Assembly: GCF_018323985.1 (NCBI RefSeq)
Contig: NZ_AP024591.1
Coordinates: forward strand, 50,857-114,856
Length of the DNA: 64,000 nucleotides
From: Enterobacter kobei
GTDB lineage: Bacteria; Pseudomonadota; Gammaproteobacteria; Enterobacterales; Enterobacteriaceae
Direction: 5' to 3'
Position numbers and translations under genes: made by a program. Of the stretch, positions 8,067-15,398 are shown piece after piece (position 1 is the first letter of the stretch; each line of letters starts with the position of its first letter). Under the pieces are notes generated by a model. It had not been told where the DNA came from. It was given only the letters and a program-made list of their open reading frames with translations, and did not search any database.

Positions 8067-8417
8067 CCAGTACAGGAGAGAAGCCGTGCCGAAGAATGGT
8101 GGCTTGCAAATCTGCGGCTCGATGGTTTTGTCCTGGACATTCATTCAGATGTTCCCGGTGCGGTGATCAGCGCGGAAAGCCTTGTTGAACGGCTCGGTGA
8201 ACACGCCCGGCGTTTAAGCGGCCTGCACTGGGAAATCTATGTAACCCGATCGACGGAACTGGCGCTTGAATACATGCGCGCGCTTCCACGGGAAGATCGA
8301 CACGCATTCATTGACGCTGCATATGCCTGGGGGATCTCCGTGTCATATGACGCACTTGAACGTAGCCAGGGCCCATATGACGCGCTGATGGCAGAACTTA
8401 TCAAAGAAACGCTTTAA
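7998..8417 (+). CDS. leading-region protein with the shared N-terminal tag (copy 2)
   Basis: 139 residues. Residues 1-21 are the repeat-encoded tag. The body contains WWLANLRLDGFVLDIHSD and ends LMAELIKETL, and has no similarity I can see to the other tagged proteins. The acidic, helical character suits a small protein-binding factor. It is followed 10 nt later by the 8428 gene, which has its own AAGGAG site, so they form an operon driven from the repeat. Confidence 0.7.
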   Translation: MNTQNVNVKTAAPESSRKMGDEKPVQERSRAEEWWLANLRLDGFVLDIHSDVPGAVISAESLVERLGEHARRLSGLHWEIYVTRSTELALEYMRALPREDRHAFIDAAYAWGISVSYDALERSQGPYDALMAELIKETL

Positions 8418-8427
8418 GGAGAAAAAA

Positions 8428-8916
8428 ATGTCCCTGATTAGCACTCCAGTTGAAAGACATGCTCAGAACCCGATACCCGCCACTTCTATGGCCTTCGTTC
8501 TCCCTTCCCGACAGGAGGTTTACGCCTGGGCGCGCTGGAATGGCGTGGAATGGGTGTCAACGTCTGGTGAGGCAGGGCTGGACGAAATGCGCCACTACTG
8601 CGCGGAAATCCAGCTCGTTTCGGAAGCTGAAGCAGTGGCAATGGAGAATGCCCGGTATCGTAAACCGTGGGAGGAAATCTCTGAGGCACGTTTTATCGAT
8701 CAGCTGGAAGTGCTGCCGCCCGTGGACTGGCACTGGGGGGTATGTGAATCGTTCAAGTCTTCGGAAATGTATGGCGGGGATGTGACCAGCATTTTTGCGA
8801 AATATCAGGGCCGCTTTTTCGAATGCCGTGATCTTATCAGTCTTAAGCCAAAAGAGATCATGGAGAGCATAATCGCCGCTTTTTTTGCCGGGGATACAGC
8901 GAATTCCGGGCATTAA
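8428..8916 (+). CDS. possible DUF1419-type plasmid protein
   Basis: 162 residues with AAGGAGAAAAAA before the ATG. The segment RFIDQLEVLPPVDWHWGVCESFKSSEMYGGDVTSIFAKYQGRFFECRD resembles the DUF1419 pattern (F-x-x-L-E-V-L-P-P followed by a tryptophan and a beta-rich part) found in plasmid leading regions. The function of the family is unknown to me. It is the second gene of a two-gene unit ending in a clear terminator. Confidence 0.65.
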   Translation: MSLISTPVERHAQNPIPATSMAFVLPSRQEVYAWARWNGVEWVSTSGEAGLDEMRHYCAEIQLVSEAEAVAMENARYRKPWEEISEARFIDQLEVLPPVDWHWGVCESFKSSEMYGGDVTSIFAKYQGRFFECRDLISLKPKEIMESIIAAFFAGDTANSGH

Positions 8917-8940
8917 AAAAGCAGGGCTAAGCCCTGCTTA
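8915..8940 (+). terminator. terminator
   Basis: A perfect palindrome (agcagggct aa gccctgctt region) is flanked by A on the left and followed by aat. It overlaps the end of the 8428 gene. Confidence 0.7.
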
Positions 8941-9000
8941 ATCAACGGATGGCACGGATCAGGTGCCGTCCTAATCAAAACCAGTATGGAGGTACAAGTA

Positions 9001-9150
9001 ATGATTTTCGACCCGCAAATCGTCGCACAGGCGAAGGAATTTGTAAATGCCGTTCGTGCAGGAAAACGCGCCCGCATACCTGCGATGCGTTTTGAATTCT
9101 GGCAGCAGTTTATGACCACCGTTCATGCCGGGCTTGAGGCTCAGGCTTAA
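9001..9150 (+). CDS. 49-residue protein, unknown
   Basis: Short gene with a very good ribosome site (tatggaggtacaagta) before ATG. The product reads MIFDPQIVAQAKEFVNAVRA and ends HAGLEAQA; it is helical and soluble. It lies between two other small genes in the same direction. The strong ribosome site and full-length helix argue that it is real despite its size. Confidence 0.6.
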   Translation: MIFDPQIVAQAKEFVNAVRAGKRARIPAMRFEFWQQFMTTVHAGLEAQA

Positions 9151-9196
9151 CTCACAGGCCGCCAGTGATGGCGGCCATTTAGCCTGGGGGCTACAA

Positions 9197-9508
9197 ATGC
9201 CGAATAATCACATCACCGCCGGATCGTTACCATCCAGCGAACTAAAAATTCTGGCGTCCGTTCTGCCGCCGGTGGGCTTACAGGTTGTATCCGATGAGAA
9301 CGGGGATCGCACCGCGCTTGTCGCAGAAGCGCTGTGGTTGTTTGCCACCCGTACCGGGCTGGATCGGGACGGAGAAGCGCTGGAAACCGTTCTGACTGAT
9401 TTCCTTGCCGATATGCTTCATCTTTGCAGCCAGACCGGGACAGAATTCAGTAGCATCATGGGCACAGCTGAAATGCATTTTGATATGGAAGACACCGGGA
9501 TCTACTGA
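9197..9508 (+). CDS. 103-residue leading-region protein, unknown
   Basis: Starts at ATG 9197, just after a gggggct ribosome site. The frame extends upstream to 9125 but overlaps the 49-residue gene. The product has ALVAEALWLFATRTGLDRDG and an acidic C terminus (HFDMEDTGIY), so it is helical and acidic. The family is not recognised. Small acidic proteins in this location are candidates for DNA mimicry or regulator binding, but nothing here proves it. Confidence 0.6.
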   Translation: MPNNHITAGSLPSSELKILASVLPPVGLQVVSDENGDRTALVAEALWLFATRTGLDRDGEALETVLTDFLADMLHLCSQTGTEFSSIMGTAEMHFDMEDTGIY

Positions 9509-9621
9509 TTAATGGCTGGCCATTAAATTGTCCGCACCGGTGTATAAAATCGCTCACATCATGCCTGTAAATCAGGCTTAACACACAGGCCGTTAGCAGT
9601 AATGGCCTGTCAGGGGGAAGA

Positions 9622-9849
9622 ATGATCACCTATGTTACTGACCAGCGTACCGGCGAGCCAGACATCCTGACGCCGCTCCGGTTCGCCACTCTCGTGATAC
9701 GCGATTTGCAGGGCGCTACGCTGAACACGGTAAACGCGCCTGAAAATGGATGGACACATGAAATACTGTGTGCAGTCCAGCCTCCGGAAATACGTGAAGG
9801 GGCTGAGGCTTATCTCAATGAACAATGGATTGGATCCACCGAGGTATAA
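9622..9849 (+). CDS. 75-residue leading-region protein, unknown
   Basis: ATG preceded by caggggga. The product is short and acidic (NAPENGWTHEILCAVQPPEIREG). It is the last gene before leader repeat copy 3. The intergenic text before it (aacacacaggccgttagcagtaatggcctg) echoes that before the 9197 gene (aactcacaggccgccagtgatggcggcc), which suggests a duplicated small-gene cassette. No family is recognised. Confidence 0.55.
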   Translation: MITYVTDQRTGEPDILTPLRFATLVIRDLQGATLNTVNAPENGWTHEILCAVQPPEIREGAEAYLNEQWIGSTEV

Positions 9850-9897
9850 GACTTCCGCAATGAACCCGCCCTGCCGGTTAAAAGCAGGGCGTTCCCC

Positions 9898-10576
9898 TGC
9901 GGGGAACAGAGAAGGGCGGTTGCGCCTGCGGCGCTACCGCTTTGCTCCCTCCGCCCTCATGTCTGTCGTTTCCTCAGAAATCTGCTGCTCTGATTCAGTA
10001 CGTCATTGTTATTGCCATTACATATGGACCTGCCATGCAGCTGCTTCACGTTGATCACCTGAAAAAGCAGAACCAAAAGATAAAGGACGCTGGCCCCCTT
10101 CGGCTCCCCGTCTTCGCCGGGTCGTCAAGCCCTACTGCGCCAGGGCCGCTGCTGGCGCACCGGCCAGTCTCCGCCGGACCCCTGCGGGTTCCGGGCCTGA
10201 CGGCTAGGGTCTGATGGCTGAGGTCCAGGTCATGCAGCCGGCTTCGCCGTCAGCGTTCACCGCGCCTGTGGCGCTCTGATGACGCCACGCCGTTCCGTCG
10301 CGTCGTGGTGTGTGCATTCTGAGGTTCCCAGATGCCCGTCACCCCTGTCGTTCCTTCGCGGAGGGCTTTCCGTAGCACCGTTGCTGCCCGAAAAACAAGG
10401 GTGAAATGCACTCGCTGTGCTCGCCCTTGTTTTACGTCCATCCCCGTTGCTCCTTTGCCCTTCGCCGCGAAAGAACTCACCAGGGAGATGGATTAACCAT
10501 CGGGAGGATAAAACCAGAATGAACACACAAAACGTCAACGTCAAAACCGCCGCTCATGAATCTTCCAGGAAGATGG
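9898..10576 (+). repeat. long leader repeat, copy 3
   Basis: Shares the core with copies 1 and 2, and the upstream extension with copy 2. Differences include ctggcgcac for ctgcgcac and CAT for CCT in the tag (His for Pro). Identity ends within the gene after KMGG. It carries the same hairpins as the other copies. Confidence 0.85.
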
Positions 10577-10821
10577 GGGGAGCAGGACAGAAGCCTGTCA
10601 CCTTCATGCAGTGTCTGGACCTGTTTTATTACGTCCAGGAGCACGCCATGCACCAGAAGCAGCCCACCTTTTTTGTGCCTCCAGCTGGCGGCGATCTGAT
10701 CTGTTTTAACAGAGAAGATAACGCCGTAACCGTCCTGGTGTGGGCAGTCGATGGATGGCCCGTGGCGGCATCCATTCCGCAGGATCAATTTATGGCTGTA
10801 TTAAGCGGCATTCCGGCATAA
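10519..10821 (+). CDS. leading-region protein with the shared N-terminal tag (copy 3)
   Basis: 100 residues: the repeat-encoded tag (residues 1-20, with His13), then a body (VTFMQCLDLFYYVQEHAM...) resembling that of the 760 gene product. FFVPPAGGDLICFNREDN and DGWPVAASIPQDQFMAVLSG align with its C-terminal half. The two therefore form a small paralogous family with the same type of leader. The function is unknown. A small hairpin (acccggc / gccgggt) separates it from the DUF932 gene 60 nt downstream. Confidence 0.7.
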   Translation: MNTQNVNVKTAAHESSRKMGGAGQKPVTFMQCLDLFYYVQEHAMHQKQPTFFVPPAGGDLICFNREDNAVTVLVWAVDGWPVAASIPQDQFMAVLSGIPA

Positions 10822-10880
10822 CTGAAAATCCCACCCGGCGAATATTGCCGGGTAATAAAAACTGAACAGGAGAAACTTAA

Positions 10881-11702
10881 ATGACCAGATTATCCAGCCG
10901 TTTTGGCGCAGCTACCGTAATTCGTAAAGAACGTGCCCTGACTAATGACGAACTGGCGCGCCATGTTCCAAGCGTATTTACCGGTGATAAACACGAATCC
11001 CGTTCCTCACGTTATACCTACATCCCGACTATTACTATTCTGGATAAACTGCGTGAAGAAGGTTTTGCCCCGTTCTTTGCGTGTCAGACAAAAGTAAATA
11101 AATCGGAGCGCCGCGATTTTACAAAGCATATGCTGCGCCTGCGCCGTCTCGATCAAATTAACGGCAGCGAAGTACCGGAAATAATTCTGCTTAACAGCCA
11201 TGACGGTTCCAGCAGTTACCAGATGATCCCAGGCATGTTTCGTTTTGTCTGTACAAACGGAATGGTCTGCGGTGATACGTTCGGAGAAATCCGTGTCCCG
11301 CATAAAGGGGATATTGTCAGCCAGGTTATTGAGGGCGCGTTTGAAGTGCTTAAAACCTTTGAGGACGTGGACGAAAGTATGGATCTGCTTAAATCCGTCA
11401 GCCTTTCACCGTCCGAACAGCGCCTTTTTGCAAATGCCGCGCTTGAATATAAATACGGCGAAGAACATCAGCCGGTTACAGCTTCTCAAATTCTTGAGCC
11501 GCGCCGCTATGAAGACAGAAAAACAGACATCTGGACCACCTTTAACCGCGTGCAGGAAAATTTAATTAAGGGGCATCTGCCCGCGCAGACGAAAACCGGG
11601 AAGCGTAGCCGGACGCGACCTGTCACAGGAATTGACGGTGACGTGAAATTAAACCGGGCGCTGTGGAAGCTGGCCGACGAAATGGCTAAGCTGAAAGCCT
11701 GA
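10881..11702 (+). CDS. DUF932-family protein
   Basis: 273 residues with an aggagaaactta ribosome site. The layout matches the DUF932 (YfjQ/YafZ-type) family common on plasmids and genomic islands: an N-terminal SRYTYIPTITILDKLREEGF, the core EIILLNSHDGSSSYQMIPGMFRFVCTNGMV, and a C-terminal LSPSEQRLFANAALEYKYGE. Length fits. No enzymatic role has been fixed for this family. It is the last + strand gene before oriT, hence among the first coding DNA to enter the recipient. Confidence 0.85.
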   Translation: MTRLSSRFGAATVIRKERALTNDELARHVPSVFTGDKHESRSSRYTYIPTITILDKLREEGFAPFFACQTKVNKSERRDFTKHMLRLRRLDQINGSEVPEIILLNSHDGSSSYQMIPGMFRFVCTNGMVCGDTFGEIRVPHKGDIVSQVIEGAFEVLKTFEDVDESMDLLKSVSLSPSEQRLFANAALEYKYGEEHQPVTASQILEPRRYEDRKTDIWTTFNRVQENLIKGHLPAQTKTGKRSRTRPVTGIDGDVKLNRALWKLADEMAKLKA

Positions 11703-11703
11703 A

Positions 11704-11731
11704 AAAAATCCCCGGTTAACCGGGGATTTTT
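11704..11731. terminator. bidirectional terminator
   Basis: A perfect 28-nt palindrome (aaaaatccccggtt / aaccggggattttt) lies between two convergent genes and serves both strands. Confidence 0.9.
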
Positions 11732-11737
11732 ATTTAT

Positions 11738-12262
11738 TCAGTTCGACGCGAGCGCCGGGAGTTTTTCAGCGGGCTTTGGTACTTCTTTTATATCGGCGTT
11801 CTGCCTGTCCTCAATAATCTTTCTTGCCAGCAGAACACGATAAATACTCTTTATTTTTCTGGCGTACTCACGCCGTGCTTTGATCGCCTTCGGTGAAGGT
11901 CCGGTGTTATACATTCCCACACTGTCCCAGTTTTTTCCGTATGCCCTGAAGTTATGCGCCAGCACCCATGCGCCGGTGTAAACACATATACAGGGTTCAT
12001 TCAGCAGTCTTTCCCGCGTGATATTAAACTTTTCAAGTTTCCCGTAATGTGAACTGTTCACCTGCATCGCACAGACATCCTCCGTCCCGTTACGGTTGGC
12101 TTTATTTATGGCTGCCGGTCGCAGTCTGCTTTCCTGTATTGAAATCGCAGTGAGCAGCAGGGGATCAATGTTGTAGTCCTTTCCGGCCTGGTTAAAACAC
12201 AGCTGAGGTGCTGCGCCGCAGGAGACTGAGAAAACCAGAAGAAGGAACGGTGCTTTTTTCAT
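11738..12262 (-). CDS. lytic transglycosylase (orf169/VirB1-type)
   Basis: 174 residues from the ATG at 12262, with a signal peptide (MKKAPFLLLVFSVSCGA). QAGKDYNIDPLLLTAISIQESRLRP carries the catalytic Glu of the transglycosylase motif (QESRLRP), and AMQVNSSHYGKL and YNTGPSPKAIKARREYARKI complete the fold. The enzyme cleaves peptidoglycan so that the transfer channel can cross the wall. It occupies the place of orf169 (gene X) beside oriT in F. Being on the - strand, it cannot be transcribed from the incoming single strand, which fits a donor-side role. The upstream-extended frame lacks a signal peptide and is not chosen. Confidence 0.9.
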   Translation of the reverse strand: MKKAPFLLLVFSVSCGAAPQLCFNQAGKDYNIDPLLLTAISIQESRLRPAAINKANRNGTEDVCAMQVNSSHYGKLEKFNITRERLLNEPCICVYTGAWVLAHNFRAYGKNWDSVGMYNTGPSPKAIKARREYARKIKSIYRVLLARKIIEDRQNADIKEVPKPAEKLPALASN

Positions 12263-12460
12263 TTTGCGTATTATCCGCCAGAGGAGTTTATATGCGCCAG
12301 GAGGGAGGCGTTTATAAAAATACGCGCGGCGATCATTTTTATCAAGATAATCCATTACAGACGCGCATGGGGCGCTGTGGATCGTCTTTTCACACGACGG
12401 GATATAAGAGAAACCCAACCGATCCACTTTATTAAACGCCGCTCTTTACCCAACATAAAA

Positions 12461-12492
12461 AACATCACACCCCACGCAAGACGTTGTCTTGC
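12461..12492 (-). other. oriT: oriT nic region, F-type
   Basis: On the - strand an inverted repeat (gcaagac aac gtcttgc, 12492-12476) is followed at once by GTGGGGTGTGATG. F has GCAAAAACTTGTTTTTGC followed by GTGGGGTGT^GGTGC at its nic. By alignment, cleavage falls on the - strand between 12467 and 12466. The TraI-bound 5' end is then at 12466, and transfer proceeds toward lower coordinates with the leading region first. Confidence 0.85.
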
Positions 12493-12568
12493 AGATTAAT
12501 TCTTTAATTTCAGTTGGTTGTACTTAAACTCTAAGCGTTGTCATGGGGTATAAGGTAAAAAGGTGCTC

Positions 12569-12790
12569 TAATTAGCACACTTCACAGTGCCGGGATGACA
12601 CACATATCCGTGCCTGATTGACACACCTGTTGGTGCCAACACAGGCACTGTTGAGTGTGTGATAAGTGTGTAACATTAAAATTCAGTAGGTTAATAAGGC
12701 GATTTTTAACGTTGGTGCCGTCCTGACACACATCATAGTGCCGTGCAAACACACCTGTATAAATCACTAATATGCTTGACACATCGATCA
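12569..12790. repeat. oriT-proximal direct and inverted repeats
   Basis: Several copies of tgacacac followed after ~5-8 nt by (g)tgcc occur at about 12596, 12618 and 12724. Related aacacacct and gagtgtgtgataagtgtg segments lie between, with gtgccaacacaggcac inverted at ~12634-12649. This is the expected place for TraM, IHF and TraY-type sites between nic and traM. Which protein binds which repeat cannot be assigned. Confidence 0.6.
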
Positions 12791-12888
12791 GATAGAGACG
12801 ATATTATGAAAAATCCCGTTTAAGAACATCCTTAAAATGTCTCTAATAGTGCCTAATCAGGCACTGCTTATCGGTACAGGTAAATATA

Positions 12889-13281
12889 ATGCCCCGTAAA
12901 AACATATACTTTAAAGATAAAATCGATCGTGAGATTGAAGATATTATTGAAATAGAGATTCAGAAGGGGGCGACTAAAGCTGATGTTAACTACTCCTCGA
13001 TGGTAAATGAACTGGTCAGACTGGGTCTGATGGTATACAAATCAAGAGAAGACGGCTCCAGTTTCGATCTGGAAGGTTTCCGGCGTGACCTTATCCGCAA
13101 GGTGAGCGGTTCACGTGAAGGTATTATGATACTGACCGCACTGCTTTCAGAGATTTATGTATCAGTTAAAGGCCCGGATTACAAAGGCTCTCTGGATGAC
13201 CTTATCAATGCGAATATTTCGGCAATCAATACGGCGGAAGTGCAGGGCGAGTCTCAGCATTTCCTGAGTGACACGAATTAA
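12889..13281 (+). CDS. traM: relaxosome protein TraM
   Basis: 130 residues: an N-terminal ribbon-helix-helix-like start (MPRKNIYFKDKIDREIEDIIEI), then SSMVNELVRLGLMVYKSRE and a helical C-terminal tetramerisation region. Position immediately after oriT and length match TraM. TraM binds sites near oriT and connects the relaxosome to TraD through its C terminus; F TraM ends in an acidic tail, and here the tail is FLSDTN. It is divergent from F TraM, so specificity is probably plasmid-specific. The gene converges on the - strand RHH gene. Confidence 0.82.
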   Translation: MPRKNIYFKDKIDREIEDIIEIEIQKGATKADVNYSSMVNELVRLGLMVYKSREDGSSFDLEGFRRDLIRKVSGSREGIMILTALLSEIYVSVKGPDYKGSLDDLINANISAINTAEVQGESQHFLSDTN

Positions 13282-13287
13282 AAAAAA

Positions 13288-13306
13288 GGCCGACATCATG
13301 TCGGCC
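13288..13306 (-). terminator. terminator of the - strand RHH gene
   Basis: A perfect 9-bp stem (ggccgacat / atgtcggcc) with a 1-nt central gap; on the - strand it is followed by at least seven T. It may also slow transcription out of traM. Confidence 0.8.
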
Positions 13307-13320
13307 CGTTCCCTGTATCG

Positions 13321-13953
13321 CTACTCCTGTTTTTCAGCGGGAGCACCTCTGTCTTCCGCTTCCGCTATTTTCTCTTTCAGATACCACTCGAATGTCATAC
13401 ACAGCACTTTAAGCGCCTGCGCATCTTCATTCTGCTCCAGTAAGCGCTCCGTAAAATACCCCAGAGAATTCATGAGCCTTGTCAGCATTTCATCGTTCAG
13501 GCTGCGTTTGTGTATGCGCGCCATAATACGAATTTCATCAGCCAGATTTTCCGGAATGCGCATACTGTAACCTGACGTTTTGCCCGGAATAAGCACCCGT
13601 TCGCCGTCCCGCCACATCCAGACTTCCTCATGCGCTGACACGTTATTTTCCTGTTCAGCGGGTTTGTCATCCGTTTTTATCAAATCATCCAGCCACTGCT
13701 CAAATTTCACCGCGAGCGCAACAAGGCGCTCTCCCTGGGCGGTGCGAATAACGGCGCGGTCGGGCTGATAATTCAGCGAGATTAATAAACGTGAAATTAT
13801 CTCATCGTTAATACTCTTTCGACTTAAACGCCCACAGATTCTCAACTCCATTAACAAATTATCCGGTGCCCGCAGCCGCCATTCAATTGTTTCACCGGCA
13901 TGGAATTTACGGGGTCGTCCACGCTTACCCCACATATTTTCTTTAACTTTCAT
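13321..13953 (-). CDS. double ribbon-helix-helix protein, TraY-like
   Basis: 210 residues with two Arc-type domains: residues ~24-58 (EWRLRAPDNLLMELRICGRLSRKSINDEIISRLLISL) and ~125-160 (YSMRIPENLADEIRIMARIHKRSLNDEMLTRLMNSLGYF), joined by an acidic linker and ended by a charged tail. F TraY is also a tandem RHH protein that binds oriT and the tra promoter, but it is smaller (~131) and reads with the operon. Here the gene reads backwards from the traA side, so it shares the intergenic promoter region with traA. It probably regulates tra and itself. It could instead be an unrelated Arc-type repressor. Confidence 0.75.
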   Translation of the reverse strand: MKVKENMWGKRGRPRKFHAGETIEWRLRAPDNLLMELRICGRLSRKSINDEIISRLLISLNYQPDRAVIRTAQGERLVALAVKFEQWLDDLIKTDDKPAEQENNVSAHEEVWMWRDGERVLIPGKTSGYSMRIPENLADEIRIMARIHKRSLNDEMLTRLMNSLGYFTERLLEQNEDAQALKVLCMTFEWYLKEKIAEAEDRGAPAEKQE

Positions 13954-14148
13954 ATCAATAGATTCCTGGCACCACAGGGTTTCTCCTGCATGACAAAGGA
14001 TATATCCCGCTGCGCGTCAGATAATTCTTAATAATGATTAAAAGTGTGAAGTCCGTCACAGTTTTTTTTTTTTAGGGTCATGAGACAATTGCGCCTGCGT
14101 AAACAAGCACTTACGCAACCTCACTTTGTATACATCGGAGACTCAAGC
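13954..14148. promoter_or_regulatory. divergent regulatory region of the RHH gene and traA
   Basis: 195 nt, more AT-rich than its surroundings, containing a run of 12 T (14062-14073) and atgattaaaagtgtgaagtccgtcacag. The tra operon promoter must lie here or further upstream. I could not fix -35/-10 elements with confidence. A TraJ gene, which drives this promoter in F, is not seen. Confidence 0.6.
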
Positions 14149-14496
14149 ATGAAAGGTAATGCCCTTGAAACCACACAGGGATGGGCGGTAGCGTCTTTAT
14201 TCCGTGCTGCAATCAATAAATTTAACTTAAAACGCATCTGTAATATCGCGAGTTCAGTTTTGCTGCTGATGCTGGTCACGAAAGTGGCCCATGCAACCGG
14301 CACTGATTTATTGTCCTCGCAAAACACCACGGTTAATTCCACCTTCGGTTCTGGTTCCTCACTTATTAAATGGTTTTATATCGCTGAAATTGTGATGGCG
14401 TTATTCACCTATATCAAAGTTCGTTCACCGCTGGTCTTTGTTGGTCTGGTTATTTGTATCATCTTCACCCGCGTTGGTTTCGCAATCGCGAGCTAA
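14149..14496 (+). CDS. traA: pilin precursor TraA
   Basis: 115 residues. A long leader (1-49) ends in a hydrophobic segment and VTKVAHA, a leader-peptidase site, giving a 66-residue mature pilin that begins TGTDLLSSQNTTVNSTFG. Two hydrophobic helices (WFYIAEIVMALFTYI and LVFVGLVICIIFTRVGFAIA) are separated by a short basic loop (KVRSP), as in F pilin. The pilin polymerises into the conjugative pilus. The start at 14149 follows catcggag. It begins the transfer operon, and the stop is 2 nt before traL. Confidence 0.92.
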   Translation: MKGNALETTQGWAVASLFRAAINKFNLKRICNIASSVLLLMLVTKVAHATGTDLLSSQNTTVNSTFGSGSSLIKWFYIAEIVMALFTYIKVRSPLVFVGLVICIIFTRVGFAIAS

Positions 14497-14498
14497 TC

Positions 14499-14801
14499 AT
14501 GAACGGGGAAGATGATAAATATTACTTCCCGGAAACACTCAATCAGCAGGAACGCATTATTGGCCTGCCCGTCGACGAATTCATTGTTGTGGTTCCTCTG
14601 GTTGTTACCGGAGTGCTGTGCAACATGTCCACGGTGCTGTCTGTTATTGCGGGCCTGCTGTGGTGGCTGGTCAGATATTTGAAAAAAGGGCAGGGTTCTT
14701 ACTGGATGCTGAATTTTTGCTACTGGCACCTGCCTTTTATTATTTTCAAAGTGACATTCCGCCAGATACCTGACTCCTGTTTCCGGCACTGGAGGGCGTA
14801 G
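14499..14801 (+). CDS. traL: type IV secretion pilus assembly protein TraL
   Basis: 100 residues. The N-terminal YYFPETLNQQERIIGLPVDEF is the conserved TraL opening, followed by hydrophobic helices at ~28-58 (VVVPLVVTGVLCNMSTVLSVIAGLLWWLV). It is a VirB3-like inner membrane protein. It follows traA by 2 nt and precedes traE by 3 nt. Its C terminus (CYWHLPFIIFKVTFRQIPDS) also matches the family. Confidence 0.9.
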   Translation: MNGEDDKYYFPETLNQQERIIGLPVDEFIVVVPLVVTGVLCNMSTVLSVIAGLLWWLVRYLKKGQGSYWMLNFCYWHLPFIIFKVTFRQIPDSCFRHWRA

Positions 14802-14804
14802 GGA

Positions 14805-15386
14805 ATGAAATTAAGAATTAAAGGAGAGCGCGATAAATATCTTCGTACCGCATTTGTTGGCCTTTCTGTTCTGAGTATTTTGTGTGTGGCAGGAACGGTG
14901 CTCACCAGCTCGCTGGCCTGGCACTTTGCCACCACGCAAAAAACCATCACCACGCCCATGACCTATAACCATCCCTTTTCCTCAGATGCGAAATCAGCAG
15001 ACAGCACCGGCATGACGATGTTCGCCACGTCCTTTCTTTACTGGCGTCTGAATGTCAGTCCTGAGTCCATCGACGGCAACCAGAAAATGCTGCTCGGTTA
15101 TGTGCCCGCCGAAAGGCGGGACGCGCTGAAAAAGGTTCTGGATGTGGAGGCGGAGCGGATCAAAAAAGGAGGCATCACCACCCGCTTTGAACTGCACGAC
15201 ATCCGGATTATTGACCCCGGCACTGTCGACATGAGCCTGACGCTTTACCCGTCAACCACCAACGGAAGTATCACCACCGCCCTGGACAGCCAGGAAAAAA
15301 CCTACCGGCTGAACATGAGTTATGAGAACGGCATCATCAACCTGCTGGACTTCTCAGAGCTTGTGCCCGTCGCGACCCCACACTAA
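14805..15386 (+). CDS. traE: type IV secretion protein TraE
   Basis: 193 residues with a single N-terminal membrane segment (~17-38, AFVGLSVLSILCVAGTVLTSSLAW) and a periplasmic VirB5/TraE-type domain. GMTMFATSFLYWRLNVSPESI and MLLGYVPAERRDALKKVLDVEAERI are family hallmarks. It takes part in pilus assembly at the inner membrane. It is placed as in F between traL and traK. Confidence 0.92.
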   Translation: MKLRIKGERDKYLRTAFVGLSVLSILCVAGTVLTSSLAWHFATTQKTITTPMTYNHPFSSDAKSADSTGMTMFATSFLYWRLNVSPESIDGNQKMLLGYVPAERRDALKKVLDVEAERIKKGGITTRFELHDIRIIDPGTVDMSLTLYPSTTNGSITTALDSQEKTYRLNMSYENGIINLLDFSELVPVATPH

Positions 15387-15398
15387 CAAGGACTGCCC

